Origin: JAVBMC01 sp031552845
Lineage (GTDB): Bacteria > Verrucomicrobiota > Kiritimatiellia > RFP12 > DVOR01
Length of the DNA stretch: 32,032 nucleotides
Direction of reading: 5' to 3'
Assembly (NCBI GenBank): GCA_031552845.1
Contig: JAVBMC010000023.1
Coordinates: 1-32,032 of the forward strand
Shown here: in pieces, positions 23,123 through 31,612 of the stretch
How positions within the stretch are numbered: position 1 is the first letter of the stretch
Layout: each line of letters begins with the position of its first letter
The notes under the pieces: model-generated
Told to the model about the DNA's origin: nothing
Database searches by the model: none
Seen by the model: only the letters and a program-made list of their open reading frames with translations
Translations under genes and position numbers: made by a program

Positions 23123-24290
23123 TCCATTTGACAATCTCCCCGGCGAAGGCAGCCGCTTGCAGCGCTACGCCTTGCTGGCGCGGGCGTTGCAACAGGCAGG
23201 ACACGCAGTTATCTATTGGACGAGCGACTTCCACCATCTCAAGAAAGCACCACGATCCCTCCCACCCGAAGCCGCCACACTGCTGCCCGGCGTCGAGTTC
23301 CGCCTCATCCCCACCCTCCCCTACACAGGCAACATCTCATTCAAGCGCGCCTACAGTCACTACCTCTACGCGCAAAACTGGCATCAACTGGCGTTGGATG
23401 AACACCAAACTCCCGACCTCATCATCACCAGCCTCCCCCCCCTTAGCTTAGCCGGCGTTGCACGAAAATTAGCCAAACACTTCAACTGCAAAACCGTTGT
23501 CGATATACAAGATGCTTGGCCGGAAACTTTTGAACGTATTCTCCCCAAGCCCCTCCTTTGGCCGTTGCGCCGAATCGCCCGCCGAGCTTACCGCACCGCC
23601 GATGGCGTTTCCGCAGTTGGCGAAACTTATCTTCAAATCGCCCGTAGCTATGGATGCGCTGTGCCCATGCACCTCTGCTACCACGGCATTGATATACCAA
23701 AACAACAACCCCACAAGCAGCCTTCGTCCACATTACGCTTGCTCTACATCGGCAACCTCGGCGCAGGGTATCACTTAGCTGTCATGCTTGAAGTCGTCAA
23801 AACCCTCACCCGCCGCGGTATACCTGTACAACTTGACATTGCAGGCGACGGCCCCCAACGCCCGCTAATTGAAGCTGCCAGTGCAGAAAACTGCTGGCCC
23901 ATCCACTACCACGGCTTCCTCCGCCAAGACGCCCTCCAAACACTCCTCAACAACGCCGATTGCGGCATCATTCCTTTGGACTCTGGCTCATTTGTCGCGG
24001 TTCCTTATAAACTTGCTGACTACTGGTCACATGGTCTAGCTGTATTAAACGGTTTGCCCGGTGAGACATTCACGCTAACAGAAAATAACAAGTGCGGGCT
24101 AAACTATGATGCGGGAGACACCAATAGTCTTGCCTCAGCGATCATACAATATCACACTGATAAAAAACTCCTGCAAGCACATCAACAGTCCGCTCATACG
24201 ACCGCCAACGAGTTATTTGATGCCCGCCATACTTATCCAATCTTCACAACTTGGCTCGAGCAAATCGTAGGGCTATCAAGTCACCAATAA
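23103..24290 (+). CDS. Glycosyltransferase family 4
   Basis: This is a 395-residue GT-B fold transferase. The N-terminal domain opens with NNPFDNLPGEGSRLQRY, in which EGSRLQR corresponds to the acceptor loop of WbuB-type enzymes. VVDIQDAWPE near 137 closes the first domain. The C-terminal donor domain has LLYIGNLGAGYHL near 212, DIAGDGP and a YHGFLR...ADCGIIPL stretch. The usual E-x7-E motif is not obvious. It adds one sugar to the lipid-linked oligosaccharide at the inner membrane face. Its ATG overlaps the end of the reductase gene by 20 bp. Confidence 0.88.
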   Translation: MNVWINNPFDNLPGEGSRLQRYALLARALQQAGHAVIYWTSDFHHLKKAPRSLPPEAATLLPGVEFRLIPTLPYTGNISFKRAYSHYLYAQNWHQLALDEHQTPDLIITSLPPLSLAGVARKLAKHFNCKTVVDIQDAWPETFERILPKPLLWPLRRIARRAYRTADGVSAVGETYLQIARSYGCAVPMHLCYHGIDIPKQQPHKQPSSTLRLLYIGNLGAGYHLAVMLEVVKTLTRRGIPVQLDIAGDGPQRPLIEAASAENCWPIHYHGFLRQDALQTLLNNADCGIIPLDSGSFVAVPYKLADYWSHGLAVLNGLPGETFTLTENNKCGLNYDAGDTNSLASAIIQYHTDKKLLQAHQQSAHTTANELFDARHTYPIFTTWLEQIVGLSSHQ

Positions 24291-24292
24291 TC

Positions 24293-25390
24293 GTGTCACA
24301 TATCCTCCATATCATTGCAGACTTAAGTCCAAGTAACGGCATCGCCGTCACTCTAAAGCTATTGTCGCATGAACTTGCGGCGACACACCGCCAAACCATT
24401 GTCACGCGGCGGCGGCCATGGAATACAACGCAGGGCATTCATCCAGACATTGAACTCAATGAATACAATCTGCCGCAGTTATTTTGCCGCCTTTCAAAGC
24501 ACATCAATGCTGCTGATATTGTTCATATCCATGGAGCTTGGACGCCGCCCGTCTGGCTTGGAAGTATCCTTGCCCGCCTAAAGAACAAGAAAATCGTTTA
24601 CTCGCCTCACGGTAGTTTTGCCCCCGTGCAGCTTCAACACTCACGATTCAAAAAGACAATATCCGCTCTTATATTTGAACGCCCGCTCGTACATTCAGCG
24701 AAACAAATACATATTGCTTCTAAAAACGAAAAGGAGTGGACTCACGCCTTTTTACCTTCAGTAACAGAAGATAAAATGACTCTCATTCCTTGGGGCATTA
24801 AACCGATTACGCCTCAGCCACACGTTTTCAATCCTCCTAATACCATTTTGTGCATCGCGCGTTTACACCCGTTAAAAGGATTAAAGTTGCTAATTGACGC
24901 ATGGAAACAACTTGAGAAACCCTTTCCAAATCATCGGCTTCTAATCGCAGGCAACGGCACAGCAAGTTATCAAACATACTTGCAGATGGAAATTCACCAA
25001 AGTAATCTTATCCGAGTGACCCTACAAGAGCCAGTGTATGACGAAGCAAAAGCTCAGATGTTAAGTACTGCAAGCTGCCTAATCCTTCCATCCTTCAGCG
25101 AGAATTTTGGATTAGTCGTAGGAGAAGCGCTGGCCTGTGGGACGCCTGTGGTCACAACGCGGGTTGGGCCATGGGGTGATGTTGAGAAAAAGGGGTGCGG
25201 GTGGTTGGTTGAACCGACGGTTGAGTCAATTGCAGAGGGTCTGTGCAAAGCCATGCAGGCAAACCGTGAAACATTGTTGCAGATGGGCGCACGCGGAAAG
25301 GCGTGGATTGAAACTGATTTCCGCTGGAGCGATGTCGCGCAGCAGATGAGCCGGCTTTACGAAAACTTATTGAATGAAAGCGAACACTAA
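24293..25390 (+). CDS. Glycosyltransferase family 4 (second)
   Basis: This is a 365-residue GT-B glycosyltransferase. GTG 24293 is chosen because it lies two bases after the previous stop and begins the first beta strand directly (SHILHIIADLSPSNGIAV); a TTG at 24251 would overlap the upstream gene by 40 bp. Features are HIHGAWTPP near 90, SPHGSF near 115, ILCIARLHPLKGLKLLIDAW near 190, LIAGNGT, and the donor-site motif PSFSENFGLVVGEALACGTPVV near 275, which contains the E-x7-E pair. The first ~800 bp are visibly more A+T-rich than the last 300 bp, so the gene may be a recombinant. It adds a sugar to the same glycan as its neighbours. Confidence 0.88.
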   Translation: MSHILHIIADLSPSNGIAVTLKLLSHELAATHRQTIVTRRRPWNTTQGIHPDIELNEYNLPQLFCRLSKHINAADIVHIHGAWTPPVWLGSILARLKNKKIVYSPHGSFAPVQLQHSRFKKTISALIFERPLVHSAKQIHIASKNEKEWTHAFLPSVTEDKMTLIPWGIKPITPQPHVFNPPNTILCIARLHPLKGLKLLIDAWKQLEKPFPNHRLLIAGNGTASYQTYLQMEIHQSNLIRVTLQEPVYDEAKAQMLSTASCLILPSFSENFGLVVGEALACGTPVVTTRVGPWGDVEKKGCGWLVEPTVESIAEGLCKAMQANRETLLQMGARGKAWIETDFRWSDVAQQMSRLYENLLNESEH

Positions 25391-25392
25391 TC

Positions 25393-26127
25393 ATGTTTGA
25401 ATTATTTTTGAAGGCAATGCCCGTCGCTTTTGGTTGGGGAATTTTGAGCATCCTAATCAATCCATGCCACTTAGCGGCGATTCCATTGGTCATTGGCTTG
25501 ATTGACCGCAAGCAGGATTGTTGCTCTGTCAGGCGCAGCGGTCTGCTGGCGTTTATGTTTGCATTGGGAATGGCAACTATTGTAATGATCAGCGGTACCA
25601 TCCTGCAGTTCTTCAGCGAACAAGTTGTTCATTTCAAAGCAGCGGATGTGCTCTTTGCCGTCATTATGATTCTAACAGGCTTGAACATTGCCGGGATTAT
25701 ACGCTTCTTTGATTGGCATGCGCATATTGAAAATAAAATGCCTCGATTGGCGCAAGGTGAATCTTTGCAGCTTTATTTGTTTGGTCTGCTGTGGGGATTG
25801 GCACTCGGCACCTGTAACATCACGCACATCATGCCGGTCCTGTTGGCTCCATTGCAGGCCGATTCCCGTTTAACGCGTTTGTTGTTGATTGGCGCCTATG
25901 CTCTGGGACAGGTGGCTGTCTTGACTGCCGCCGGGTGTTTCACGCAGAAAGTCCACAAGGTTCTCGACTGGCATAAACGTACGCGCTGGGGTGGAGCCTT
26001 GCGAATTGTGTGCGGATTGGCGGTGATTGCGCTGGGGGTGTGGGTATTATTCCACGGGCATCCGCACGACCACAATCACCCCGAAGGCGAACACACACAG
26101 GACTGTCCCTATCACTCTCAGCATTAA
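25393..26127 (+). CDS. CcdA/DsbD-like membrane protein with His-rich C-terminus
   Basis: This is a 244-residue membrane protein with six predicted helices. Helix 1 has INPCHLAAIPLVIG and helix 4 GTCNITHIMPVLLAP. These are the paired Cys-Pro signatures of CcdA/DsbD proteins, which pass reducing power from thioredoxin across the membrane. The C-terminal tail (HGHPHDHNHPEGEH, then CPYHSQH) is a likely metal-binding segment, unusual for CcdA and more like metal-handling relatives. No thioredoxin-like partner is adjacent. It starts two bases after the glycosyltransferase stop, which places it in the glycan operon. Its end overlaps the convergent dehydrogenase gene by 4 bp. Function here (reductant shuttle or metal handling) is unresolved. 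Confidence 0.8.
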   Translation: MFELFLKAMPVAFGWGILSILINPCHLAAIPLVIGLIDRKQDCCSVRRSGLLAFMFALGMATIVMISGTILQFFSEQVVHFKAADVLFAVIMILTGLNIAGIIRFFDWHAHIENKMPRLAQGESLQLYLFGLLWGLALGTCNITHIMPVLLAPLQADSRLTRLLLIGAYALGQVAVLTAAGCFTQKVHKVLDWHKRTRWGGALRIVCGLAVIALGVWVLFHGHPHDHNHPEGEHTQDCPYHSQH

Positions 26128-27038
26128 CGCAATACGCGAGCCGCCTGCTGAAAACAGCGGTCTAAGTACGTCGGCGCCAAGGCGGACGTATGTGCGGAGA
26201 TCACTAGGTTGGGAGCCTGATACAACGGCGAGTCATCCGGCAGGGGTTCGGTGGCAAATACATCTAGATAAGCCCCCCTCAACCGGCCGGCGGTAAGCGC
26301 ATCAATCAACGCCGCCTCATCAATACAGTTGCCGCGCCCAATGTTATAAACTATCGCACGTTTGGGCAAACAACGAAGCAGTTTGGCATTGATTAGCTTG
26401 TCGGTGCCTGTATCAGATGGCAACACCAAGATCAAATGATCGCAGGTCGGCAATACGCTTGGCAGGGTATCCGGTGTTACCACACCCTTCCCCGGCGTAC
26501 GGCGAACGCCGGTCACCTTGATTCCAAACGGTTGTAAGATACGGGCGATCTCTTTGCCAATGCGCCCATAACCATAAATCACCGCGTGCGTTCCTTCGAC
26601 ATCCCACATCGGGTATGCATTACCCGCCCACTTCTTCTTTTCGCTACGGATCTGTTGGGCAAAGAAGAGTCCTCGGTTCATGGCCAACAACGCCCCAACA
26701 AGCGTTTGCGCCATCAAAGGACCATGAAAATCACCGTGAACAATCTTTAAACGCTTGGGCACCTGCGACAGCTTGATGCCCTCACGTCCCGCGGCAGGTG
26801 AAATGAGAAAGCGCAACACCGGAGCCTGCTCCAAATGAGAGTCGTTAAACCGCCACACTAACGCTGCAAACGCATGCGGCAAGACTTTACGAAAAGCTGT
26901 CTCTGTATTACAGAACACAACTTCCATCTGCGGCAACAGCGTACGCAAAAGTTTCTTCTGCCGGGCATCCGGCCTTAATGAATCAATGCTATTCTCAAGC
27001 CAAACCACGAGTATCTTCTTTGTGTTAATGTTTGTCAT
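26124..27038 (-). CDS. D-isomer-specific 2-hydroxyacid dehydrogenase
   Basis: This is a 304-residue NAD(P)-linked dehydrogenase. The Rossmann motif is VIYGYGRIGKEIARIL at about 154-169. The catalytic Arg lies in YNIGRGNCIDEAAL, the Glu in DVFATEPL and the His in VISAHTSA, so the triad is complete. The protein is somewhat shorter than typical 310-330-residue members. The substrate cannot be told from sequence; glyoxylate/hydroxypyruvate reductase-like or phosphoglycerate dehydrogenase-like activities are possible. Its ATG overlaps the nspC stop (ATGA), so the two are translated together, suggesting a shared pathway. Confidence 0.88.
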   Translation of the reverse strand: MTNINTKKILVVWLENSIDSLRPDARQKKLLRTLLPQMEVVFCNTETAFRKVLPHAFAALVWRFNDSHLEQAPVLRFLISPAAGREGIKLSQVPKRLKIVHGDFHGPLMAQTLVGALLAMNRGLFFAQQIRSEKKKWAGNAYPMWDVEGTHAVIYGYGRIGKEIARILQPFGIKVTGVRRTPGKGVVTPDTLPSVLPTCDHLILVLPSDTGTDKLINAKLLRCLPKRAIVYNIGRGNCIDEAALIDALTAGRLRGAYLDVFATEPLPDDSPLYQAPNLVISAHTSALAPTYLDRCFQQAARVLR

Positions 27039-28213
27039 TGCAGCCTCATTAGAAAGTCTTCATATCCAAACTCACGAATCACTTCCAAACGTCCATCTGC
27101 ATGACGCAGACAGATATCCGGCAGATTGATTCCATTGAAAGTGTTTGTCTTCACGAGCGTATAGTGCGCCATGTCTTCAAAGTAAAGCTTATCGCCCGGC
27201 ATCAATGGCGTATCAAATGAATAGTCGCCAAAGACATCACCCGCTAAACACGATGGCCCCGTCAATCGATACGTGAGACGATGCTCACCCGGTTCCCCTG
27301 CCCGCTCGGCCGTGGCAGCAGGCACAGCACTTTCATTCCAATCCTGCTGTCTGAATATGCGCGGGCGATAAGGCATCTCCATCACATCCGGCGTATGGCA
27401 CGCACAGGAGGCATCCAACACCGCAATCGGCCCGCCATTCTCAACGACATCCAACACTGTTGCGGCAAGCGTTCCGGCATTGAGGACGCACGCTTCACCA
27501 GGCTCCAAATAAACTGTCGTTCCCGGCCAGCGCGTCTTAAATCCTTTAATCAATCCGACCAGATGATCCACATCATAATCCGCTCGCGTGATATGATGCC
27601 CGCCGCCAAAGTTAAACCACTTCATCTGCTGCAGATAAGCCGCAAAGCGCTCTTCAAATGCTTGCAGCGTGCGTTCCAAGCAATACGAATCCTGCTCGCA
27701 CAGCGTATGAAAATGCAAACCGCTGACGCCGCTCAGATCCTCACCCTCAAATGTCGCAGCACGGATTCCCAACCGCGATCCCGGCGCACAGGGATCATAG
27801 ATCGCCGTATGTCCCTCCGAATGCTCCGGATTCACCCGCAACCCAATAACAGGCGCACATTTAGAAAACTCTACCTCTTGCAAAATCGTTCGCATTTGCC
27901 GCAGCTGCGCAAACGAATTGAGCGTGAAGTGTCCCACACCCAGACGCAACAACGCCCGCATTTGGTCTTCGGTGAAAGCTGCTGCAAATGCATGGGACTC
28001 CCCGCCGAAACACTCGACTCCTAACCGTGCCTCATGCACCGAACTCGCGCATGTGCCATCCAGCAGTTTGTTAAACACAGGGAAGCATGCGGGCACGGAA
28101 AATGCCTTCAGCGCCATCAAAACCTTACATTCCGCCCGCTGTTTGACAGATGCCAACAACATCGCATTGGCCGCCATCACTTCAAGGTCTAAAACAAATA
28201 CAGGTGTCTTCAT
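27035..28213 (-). CDS. nspC: Carboxynorspermidine/carboxyspermidine decarboxylase
   Basis: This is a 392-residue PLP enzyme of the alanine-racemase fold. It decarboxylates carboxyspermidine or carboxynorspermidine, the last step of the alternative polyamine route. The PLP lysine is Lys36 in LMALKAFS. A glycine-rich phosphate loop is FNFGGGHH near 200-207, and EPGEA at 237-241 contacts the cofactor. The C-terminal GPSCLAGDVFGDYSF at 319-333, with MAHYTLVKTNTFNG after it, is diagnostic of NspC and separates it from diaminopimelate decarboxylase. An insertion rich in Ala/Glu sits near 295-310. GAGGG precedes the ATG. The partner carboxyspermidine dehydrogenase is not in the window. Confidence 0.93.
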   Translation of the reverse strand: MKTPVFVLDLEVMAANAMLLASVKQRAECKVLMALKAFSVPACFPVFNKLLDGTCASSVHEARLGVECFGGESHAFAAAFTEDQMRALLRLGVGHFTLNSFAQLRQMRTILQEVEFSKCAPVIGLRVNPEHSEGHTAIYDPCAPGSRLGIRAATFEGEDLSGVSGLHFHTLCEQDSYCLERTLQAFEERFAAYLQQMKWFNFGGGHHITRADYDVDHLVGLIKGFKTRWPGTTVYLEPGEACVLNAGTLAATVLDVVENGGPIAVLDASCACHTPDVMEMPYRPRIFRQQDWNESAVPAATAERAGEPGEHRLTYRLTGPSCLAGDVFGDYSFDTPLMPGDKLYFEDMAHYTLVKTNTFNGINLPDICLRHADGRLEVIREFGYEDFLMRLQ

Positions 28214-28233
28214 ACGCCCTCTTCTGCAATCTG

Positions 28234-29616
28234 CTAATCAATACGATCGGTCGGCTTAGGGTCAAAGGCATTACGCAATCCCTCGCCCACCAGAATCGCC
28301 GCCAGCATCACCACGAACAACGCCGCCGACGGATAGAAAATCAACCACCATGCCTTACGATACTGCTGTCCCTCTTGCAACAGCTCACCCCAGCTCGGCG
28401 TCCCAGGCGGCAAGCCAAAACCAAGAAAATCCAACGCCGCCAGCGATGCAATCGCACCGACAAGGATAAAGGGAAACAGCGTAATCATCGGCGTCAGCGC
28501 ATTGGGAAGAATGTGGCGGAAGATAATGCGAAAGGATGAGAGCCGCTGAGTACGCGCCGCATCAATGAACGGCCGATTTCGCAGCCGCAGGAACTCCCCG
28601 CGCATATAATACGACAGGCCGATCCAATTGAAGATGCCATAGCAGATTAGCAGCAGCACAAAGCTCCGCCCCAGCACCGCGCCAATCAGAATCATCACAT
28701 ACAAGAACGGCAACGCGCTCCAAATCTCAGTGAAGCGCTGTACTACAATATCCACCCAGCCGCCCAGATAGCCTTGAATGGCCCCAATCAGCAATCCCAT
28801 CAGCATACTCCACGCCGCCAGCAATGTTCCAAAACAAAGTGACACCCGCATTCCGTACAACACCCGCGTCCACACATCGCGCCCGGCGGCATCCAATCCC
28901 ATCCAATGCCCATTGACAGGCGGGAACGGCCATGACGGCGGTTGCTGACTTACCTTCACCTCTGCGGCTTGTCCGCGCCACGTTATATTTGTCATCACGC
29001 CGCCATCTATAGCGGCGAGCTCTGCCAGCATTGATTGTTCACTTGTCGAAAGGCCCTTCCATGTACGTCCCGTTGGCGCGGGAAAGTCCAATGTGAATCC
29101 TGCCTGATGCTGGCCATCGGGCACGACTGAGATACGGACGCTCGCAGGTGGCGTACTACGCGCCGTAGCTTTGAGGAACTTCAGCACAACCTGCTGCCGA
29201 GGTTCGCGCAGTGTCATGACCGGCAACTCACACGCTGGAGCTTCGGCAGCACGCAAGCGCAAGTCCACTGCTGTCGTGACATCCGGGGAGATCGCAAATG
29301 CCTGCTCGAGTTTCAACCCCGCCGCCGCATCAAAGAAAGCCTCGCATCCCTCCGAGCGCGTAATAGTACCATCCGGCATTAAATTAAATCGTCCGGCGGT
29401 CAACTGCGGCACGAGCGAAAGGCGTATCTGTGCATAAGGCTCAAGCGTCTTGATGTCGATTACTTCATGCGGCGAATAACGCGTCAGTAACGGCGCGCAA
29501 AGGCTGACAACGCATAACCCCACCAAAACCAGCAGCGCCCCGAAGGCGATGCGATTACGCCTGAACCGTCGCCAACGCGCCTCTGTCAGCGGCGAGAGTC
29601 GCACTCCGAGCCTCAT
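28234..29616 (-). CDS. YejE-like ABC transporter permease with a large extracytoplasmic insert
   Basis: This is a 460-residue inner-membrane permease of the oligopeptide/microcin C (YejE, DppC-type) class. TM1 is at about 24-42. GLDAAGRDVWTRVLYGMRVSL near 255 is the family signature before the five-helix core. The ATPase-contacting EAA loop is in RGEFLRLRNRPFIDAARTQ. Between TM1 and the core are about 210 residues instead of the usual few tens, predicted to lie outside the membrane and rich in beta-like sequence. ATG 29616 is chosen because it overlaps the preceding stop (ATGA). No binding protein, second permease or ATPase is in the window. nspC follows after 20 bp. Confidence 0.85.
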   Translation of the reverse strand: MRLGVRLSPLTEARWRRFRRNRIAFGALLVLVGLCVVSLCAPLLTRYSPHEVIDIKTLEPYAQIRLSLVPQLTAGRFNLMPDGTITRSEGCEAFFDAAAGLKLEQAFAISPDVTTAVDLRLRAAEAPACELPVMTLREPRQQVVLKFLKATARSTPPASVRISVVPDGQHQAGFTLDFPAPTGRTWKGLSTSEQSMLAELAAIDGGVMTNITWRGQAAEVKVSQQPPSWPFPPVNGHWMGLDAAGRDVWTRVLYGMRVSLCFGTLLAAWSMLMGLLIGAIQGYLGGWVDIVVQRFTEIWSALPFLYVMILIGAVLGRSFVLLLICYGIFNWIGLSYYMRGEFLRLRNRPFIDAARTQRLSSFRIIFRHILPNALTPMITLFPFILVGAIASLAALDFLGFGLPPGTPSWGELLQEGQQYRKAWWLIFYPSAALFVVMLAAILVGEGLRNAFDPKPTDRID

Positions 29617-30323
29617 GCCTTTTCGACGCCCAACCAATCCTTCACAATCTCTCGTACGCCCGCGTAGTACCAAGCATCCAGCACCACCGTTGCACCGCTC
29701 TTGGTGGTCAAGCGCACAATACCTTTATCTTCCCACCGCGCCGCATCAATTGCTGCCACATCTTCACGTGCAATCGGTTCAGGCGTAAAGCCCATCAACT
29801 TCCCATTTGTCAAACTCAACTTCTTTAAAGCACGGCAACCAACAGATACCCACAACAATAGCGCAAATACGCCTAAAATACCTGCCATGATGAACTGCGA
29901 CAAAATATCCTGCTCGCTCCACAATGGCATATTCACGATATGCTTGCAGAACTCCTTGTGACGCTCCACTGCAAATGAAGAAGCCGCTACATCACGCGCA
30001 TTTTTCTTGGCAGCTTCGACATTCTTCTTAAAGTCATTCAACTTGCTCACCAAATGGCTTGGCGCTTTCTGCGCAAAACGTTCTTGGTATAGCTTATCGA
30101 TACGCGAAACATTCTCATCATCCTTCACCAACCAATCAGCCGGCGTAACACCCGGATCGCTCAACTCCTCACCTAACTCAGCGAACTGAACATTCTGCCG
30201 CGGATACTTGACCATCCCATCAAATATCGACAACGCCGCAATCCCTACAAAAAATACACCAACCCCCAACCACCGCAGCATATATCCGCGATTCAACGTC
30301 AACACAATTGATTTATCAGCCAT
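29613..30323 (-). CDS. Two-helix membrane protein of unknown function with a cytoplasmic C-terminal domain
   Basis: This is a 236-residue protein. The start ATG 30323 has GAGGAG six bases upstream; an in-frame ATG seven codons earlier is less likely. TM1 lies at about 18-37 and TM2 at about 137-160. Between them are about 100 mostly helical, charged residues expected in the periplasm. The C-terminal ~75 residues (REDVAAIDAARWEDKGIVRL, then a strand-turn-strand and terminal helix) resemble a small PH-like fold and should be cytoplasmic. I know no named family. It is ATGA-coupled to the permease gene, so it may be an accessory subunit of that transporter. Confidence 0.75.
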   Translation of the reverse strand: MADKSIVLTLNRGYMLRWLGVGVFFVGIAALSIFDGMVKYPRQNVQFAELGEELSDPGVTPADWLVKDDENVSRIDKLYQERFAQKAPSHLVSKLNDFKKNVEAAKKNARDVAASSFAVERHKEFCKHIVNMPLWSEQDILSQFIMAGILGVFALLLWVSVGCRALKKLSLTNGKLMGFTPEPIAREDVAAIDAARWEDKGIVRLTTKSGATVVLDAWYYAGVREIVKDWLGVEKA

Positions 30324-30347
30324 AACCTGCTCCTCACTATTCACACA

Positions 30348-30761
30348 TCAAACCAACGGCGCATGCACTGGCCGTACGCCCAAATCACCGACCACCTTCC
30401 ACAAACTCCCATCACGCACCACCCGCAGCCCCCGCGCGGGAAAGAACTCCGGCAAACGTTCCGTAATCAACGCCACGGCCTCCTCCTCAAACGCCCGCCG
30501 CAACTCCGCCGGCAGCCGCACCAACGTCGCAATCCGAATCTCCAGCACATACCCCGGCCCGAACTCCGACCCGATGCCCGCCGAGAACGCTCCGCTCACC
30601 GCAAACGCCCCGTCATACTGCGGATTAGCCGTCTCCCCATGCGCCGGACGGTTCGGATGCCGCAAGAAACGCTCCGGGTGCCGATTTTCCAGCACCACAT
30701 CCACCTCCTGCAACAACCGCCCCAACTGCTGTTCAAACTCCTCAACATACGGATGCGCCAT
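30348..30761 (-). CDS. Hypothetical protein, 137 residues
   Basis: No family is recognised. The ATG at 30761 is preferred over a start 57 bases upstream because a promoter -10 box (30769-30774) lies between them. The N-terminus is a helix (MAHPYVEEFEQQLGRLLQEV), followed by a charged loop with several His and Arg, a Gly-rich middle (GAFSAGIGSEFGPGY) and an amphipathic C-terminal alpha/beta part. No signal peptide or membrane segment is seen, so it is probably cytoplasmic. It heads the minus-strand operon, 24 bp before the two-helix membrane protein gene. Confidence 0.65.
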   Translation of the reverse strand: MAHPYVEEFEQQLGRLLQEVDVVLENRHPERFLRHPNRPAHGETANPQYDGAFAVSGAFSAGIGSEFGPGYVLEIRIATLVRLPAELRRAFEEEAVALITERLPEFFPARGLRVVRDGSLWKVVGDLGVRPVHAPLV

Positions 30762-30768
30762 GAAGGGC

Positions 30769-30796
30769 AGTATAGCAAAAACAGCCACAAAAGCAA
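30769..30796 (-). promoter_or_regulatory. Promoter of the 30761-26124 operon
   Basis: On the minus strand, TTGCTT (30796-30791) and TATACT (30774-30769) are 16 bases apart. Only seven bases separate the -10 box from the ATG at 30761, so the message would start at or next to the start codon. Confidence 0.65.
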
Positions 30797-30846
30797 CACA
30801 ATACACCCCACAAAACACCCCTCCATCCCGAGGCAGAACAACAAGC

Positions 30847-30875
30847 TTGCAAATCTATGCGGAAAGTGATAGACT
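30847..30875 (+). promoter_or_regulatory. Promoter of the helical hypothetical gene
   Basis: TTGCAA (30847-30852) and TAGACT (30870-30875) are 17 bases apart. The leader before ATG 30989 would be about 107 bases. It is divergent from the operon promoter at 30769-30796. Confidence 0.6.
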
Positions 30876-30988
30876 CCCGCTGTTCTGAATCGGACTGCGA
30901 GTCTCTGTCAACGAAACCGCCACCGCCCGCCCAAACGCGTGCTTGGCACAACGCTCACAGCAGCAACCCTGCGAAAGGAAGAACCACG

Positions 30989-31549
30989 ATGAACCGAAGA
31001 AAACACCTGCGGCAATTCAACCACGCATTCAATGCATCTTCCCCTGACGAACTCCGCGCCTTCTACGAAACCAGCGAAGCCACCCTTCGCGAACACCCTC
31101 ACGACCACCGCCTCCTTGCCCTCACCGGCATCCTCGCCGCGACCTTGGCCGTGGACGACTTCGAACGCGGCAAGGCCGAGCAAGCCGCCGCCCTGTGCGA
31201 CCTCGCCATCCAACGCCTCACCGCCGTCAAGTCCGAGACCATCCTCTCCGACAAACACTCCCGCCTCTGGAGCTCCTACACCTCCTTCATCCGCTTTTTC
31301 GTCGCGCCCACACAGGCCAACTACGACCATGCCATCGGTGCCTTCGAAAACCAGCTCCAACACGATCACGATGCCGACACCCCCGAATCCTGGGTCAAGA
31401 ACGTCCTCCTCGTGCTGCGGGAAGAATCCCGCCAAATAGCCGGACGCTACTTCCCGCATCCCGCCCGGCTCCCCAAGATCATGCTCGATCAAGTCCGCCC
31501 CGCCGCCTGCAAACGCGCCATGATGCTCCTCGCATCCCTCCACGCCTAG
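30989..31549 (+). CDS. Hypothetical all-helical protein, 186 residues
   Basis: No family is recognised. ATG 30989 has GAAAGGAAG upstream and lies after the predicted transcription start, which rules out the longer frame from 30857. The protein is almost entirely helical: pairs of helices such as SPDELRAFYETSEATLREHP and KAEQAAALCDLAIQRL suggest TPR-like antiparallel repeats. A basic C-terminal segment ends AACKRAMMLLASLHA. There is no signal peptide or membrane helix. It stands alone between a divergent promoter and tRNA-Arg. A protein-binding scaffold role is possible but not shown. Confidence 0.7.
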   Translation: MNRRKHLRQFNHAFNASSPDELRAFYETSEATLREHPHDHRLLALTGILAATLAVDDFERGKAEQAAALCDLAIQRLTAVKSETILSDKHSRLWSSYTSFIRFFVAPTQANYDHAIGAFENQLQHDHDADTPESWVKNVLLVLREESRQIAGRYFPHPARLPKIMLDQVRPAACKRAMMLLASLHA

Positions 31550-31612
31550 CATTCGGCACCACTAACAAACCCAAGCCCCCTCCAAGACAGCCGCCAACAC
31601 GGCCGTTTTGGA

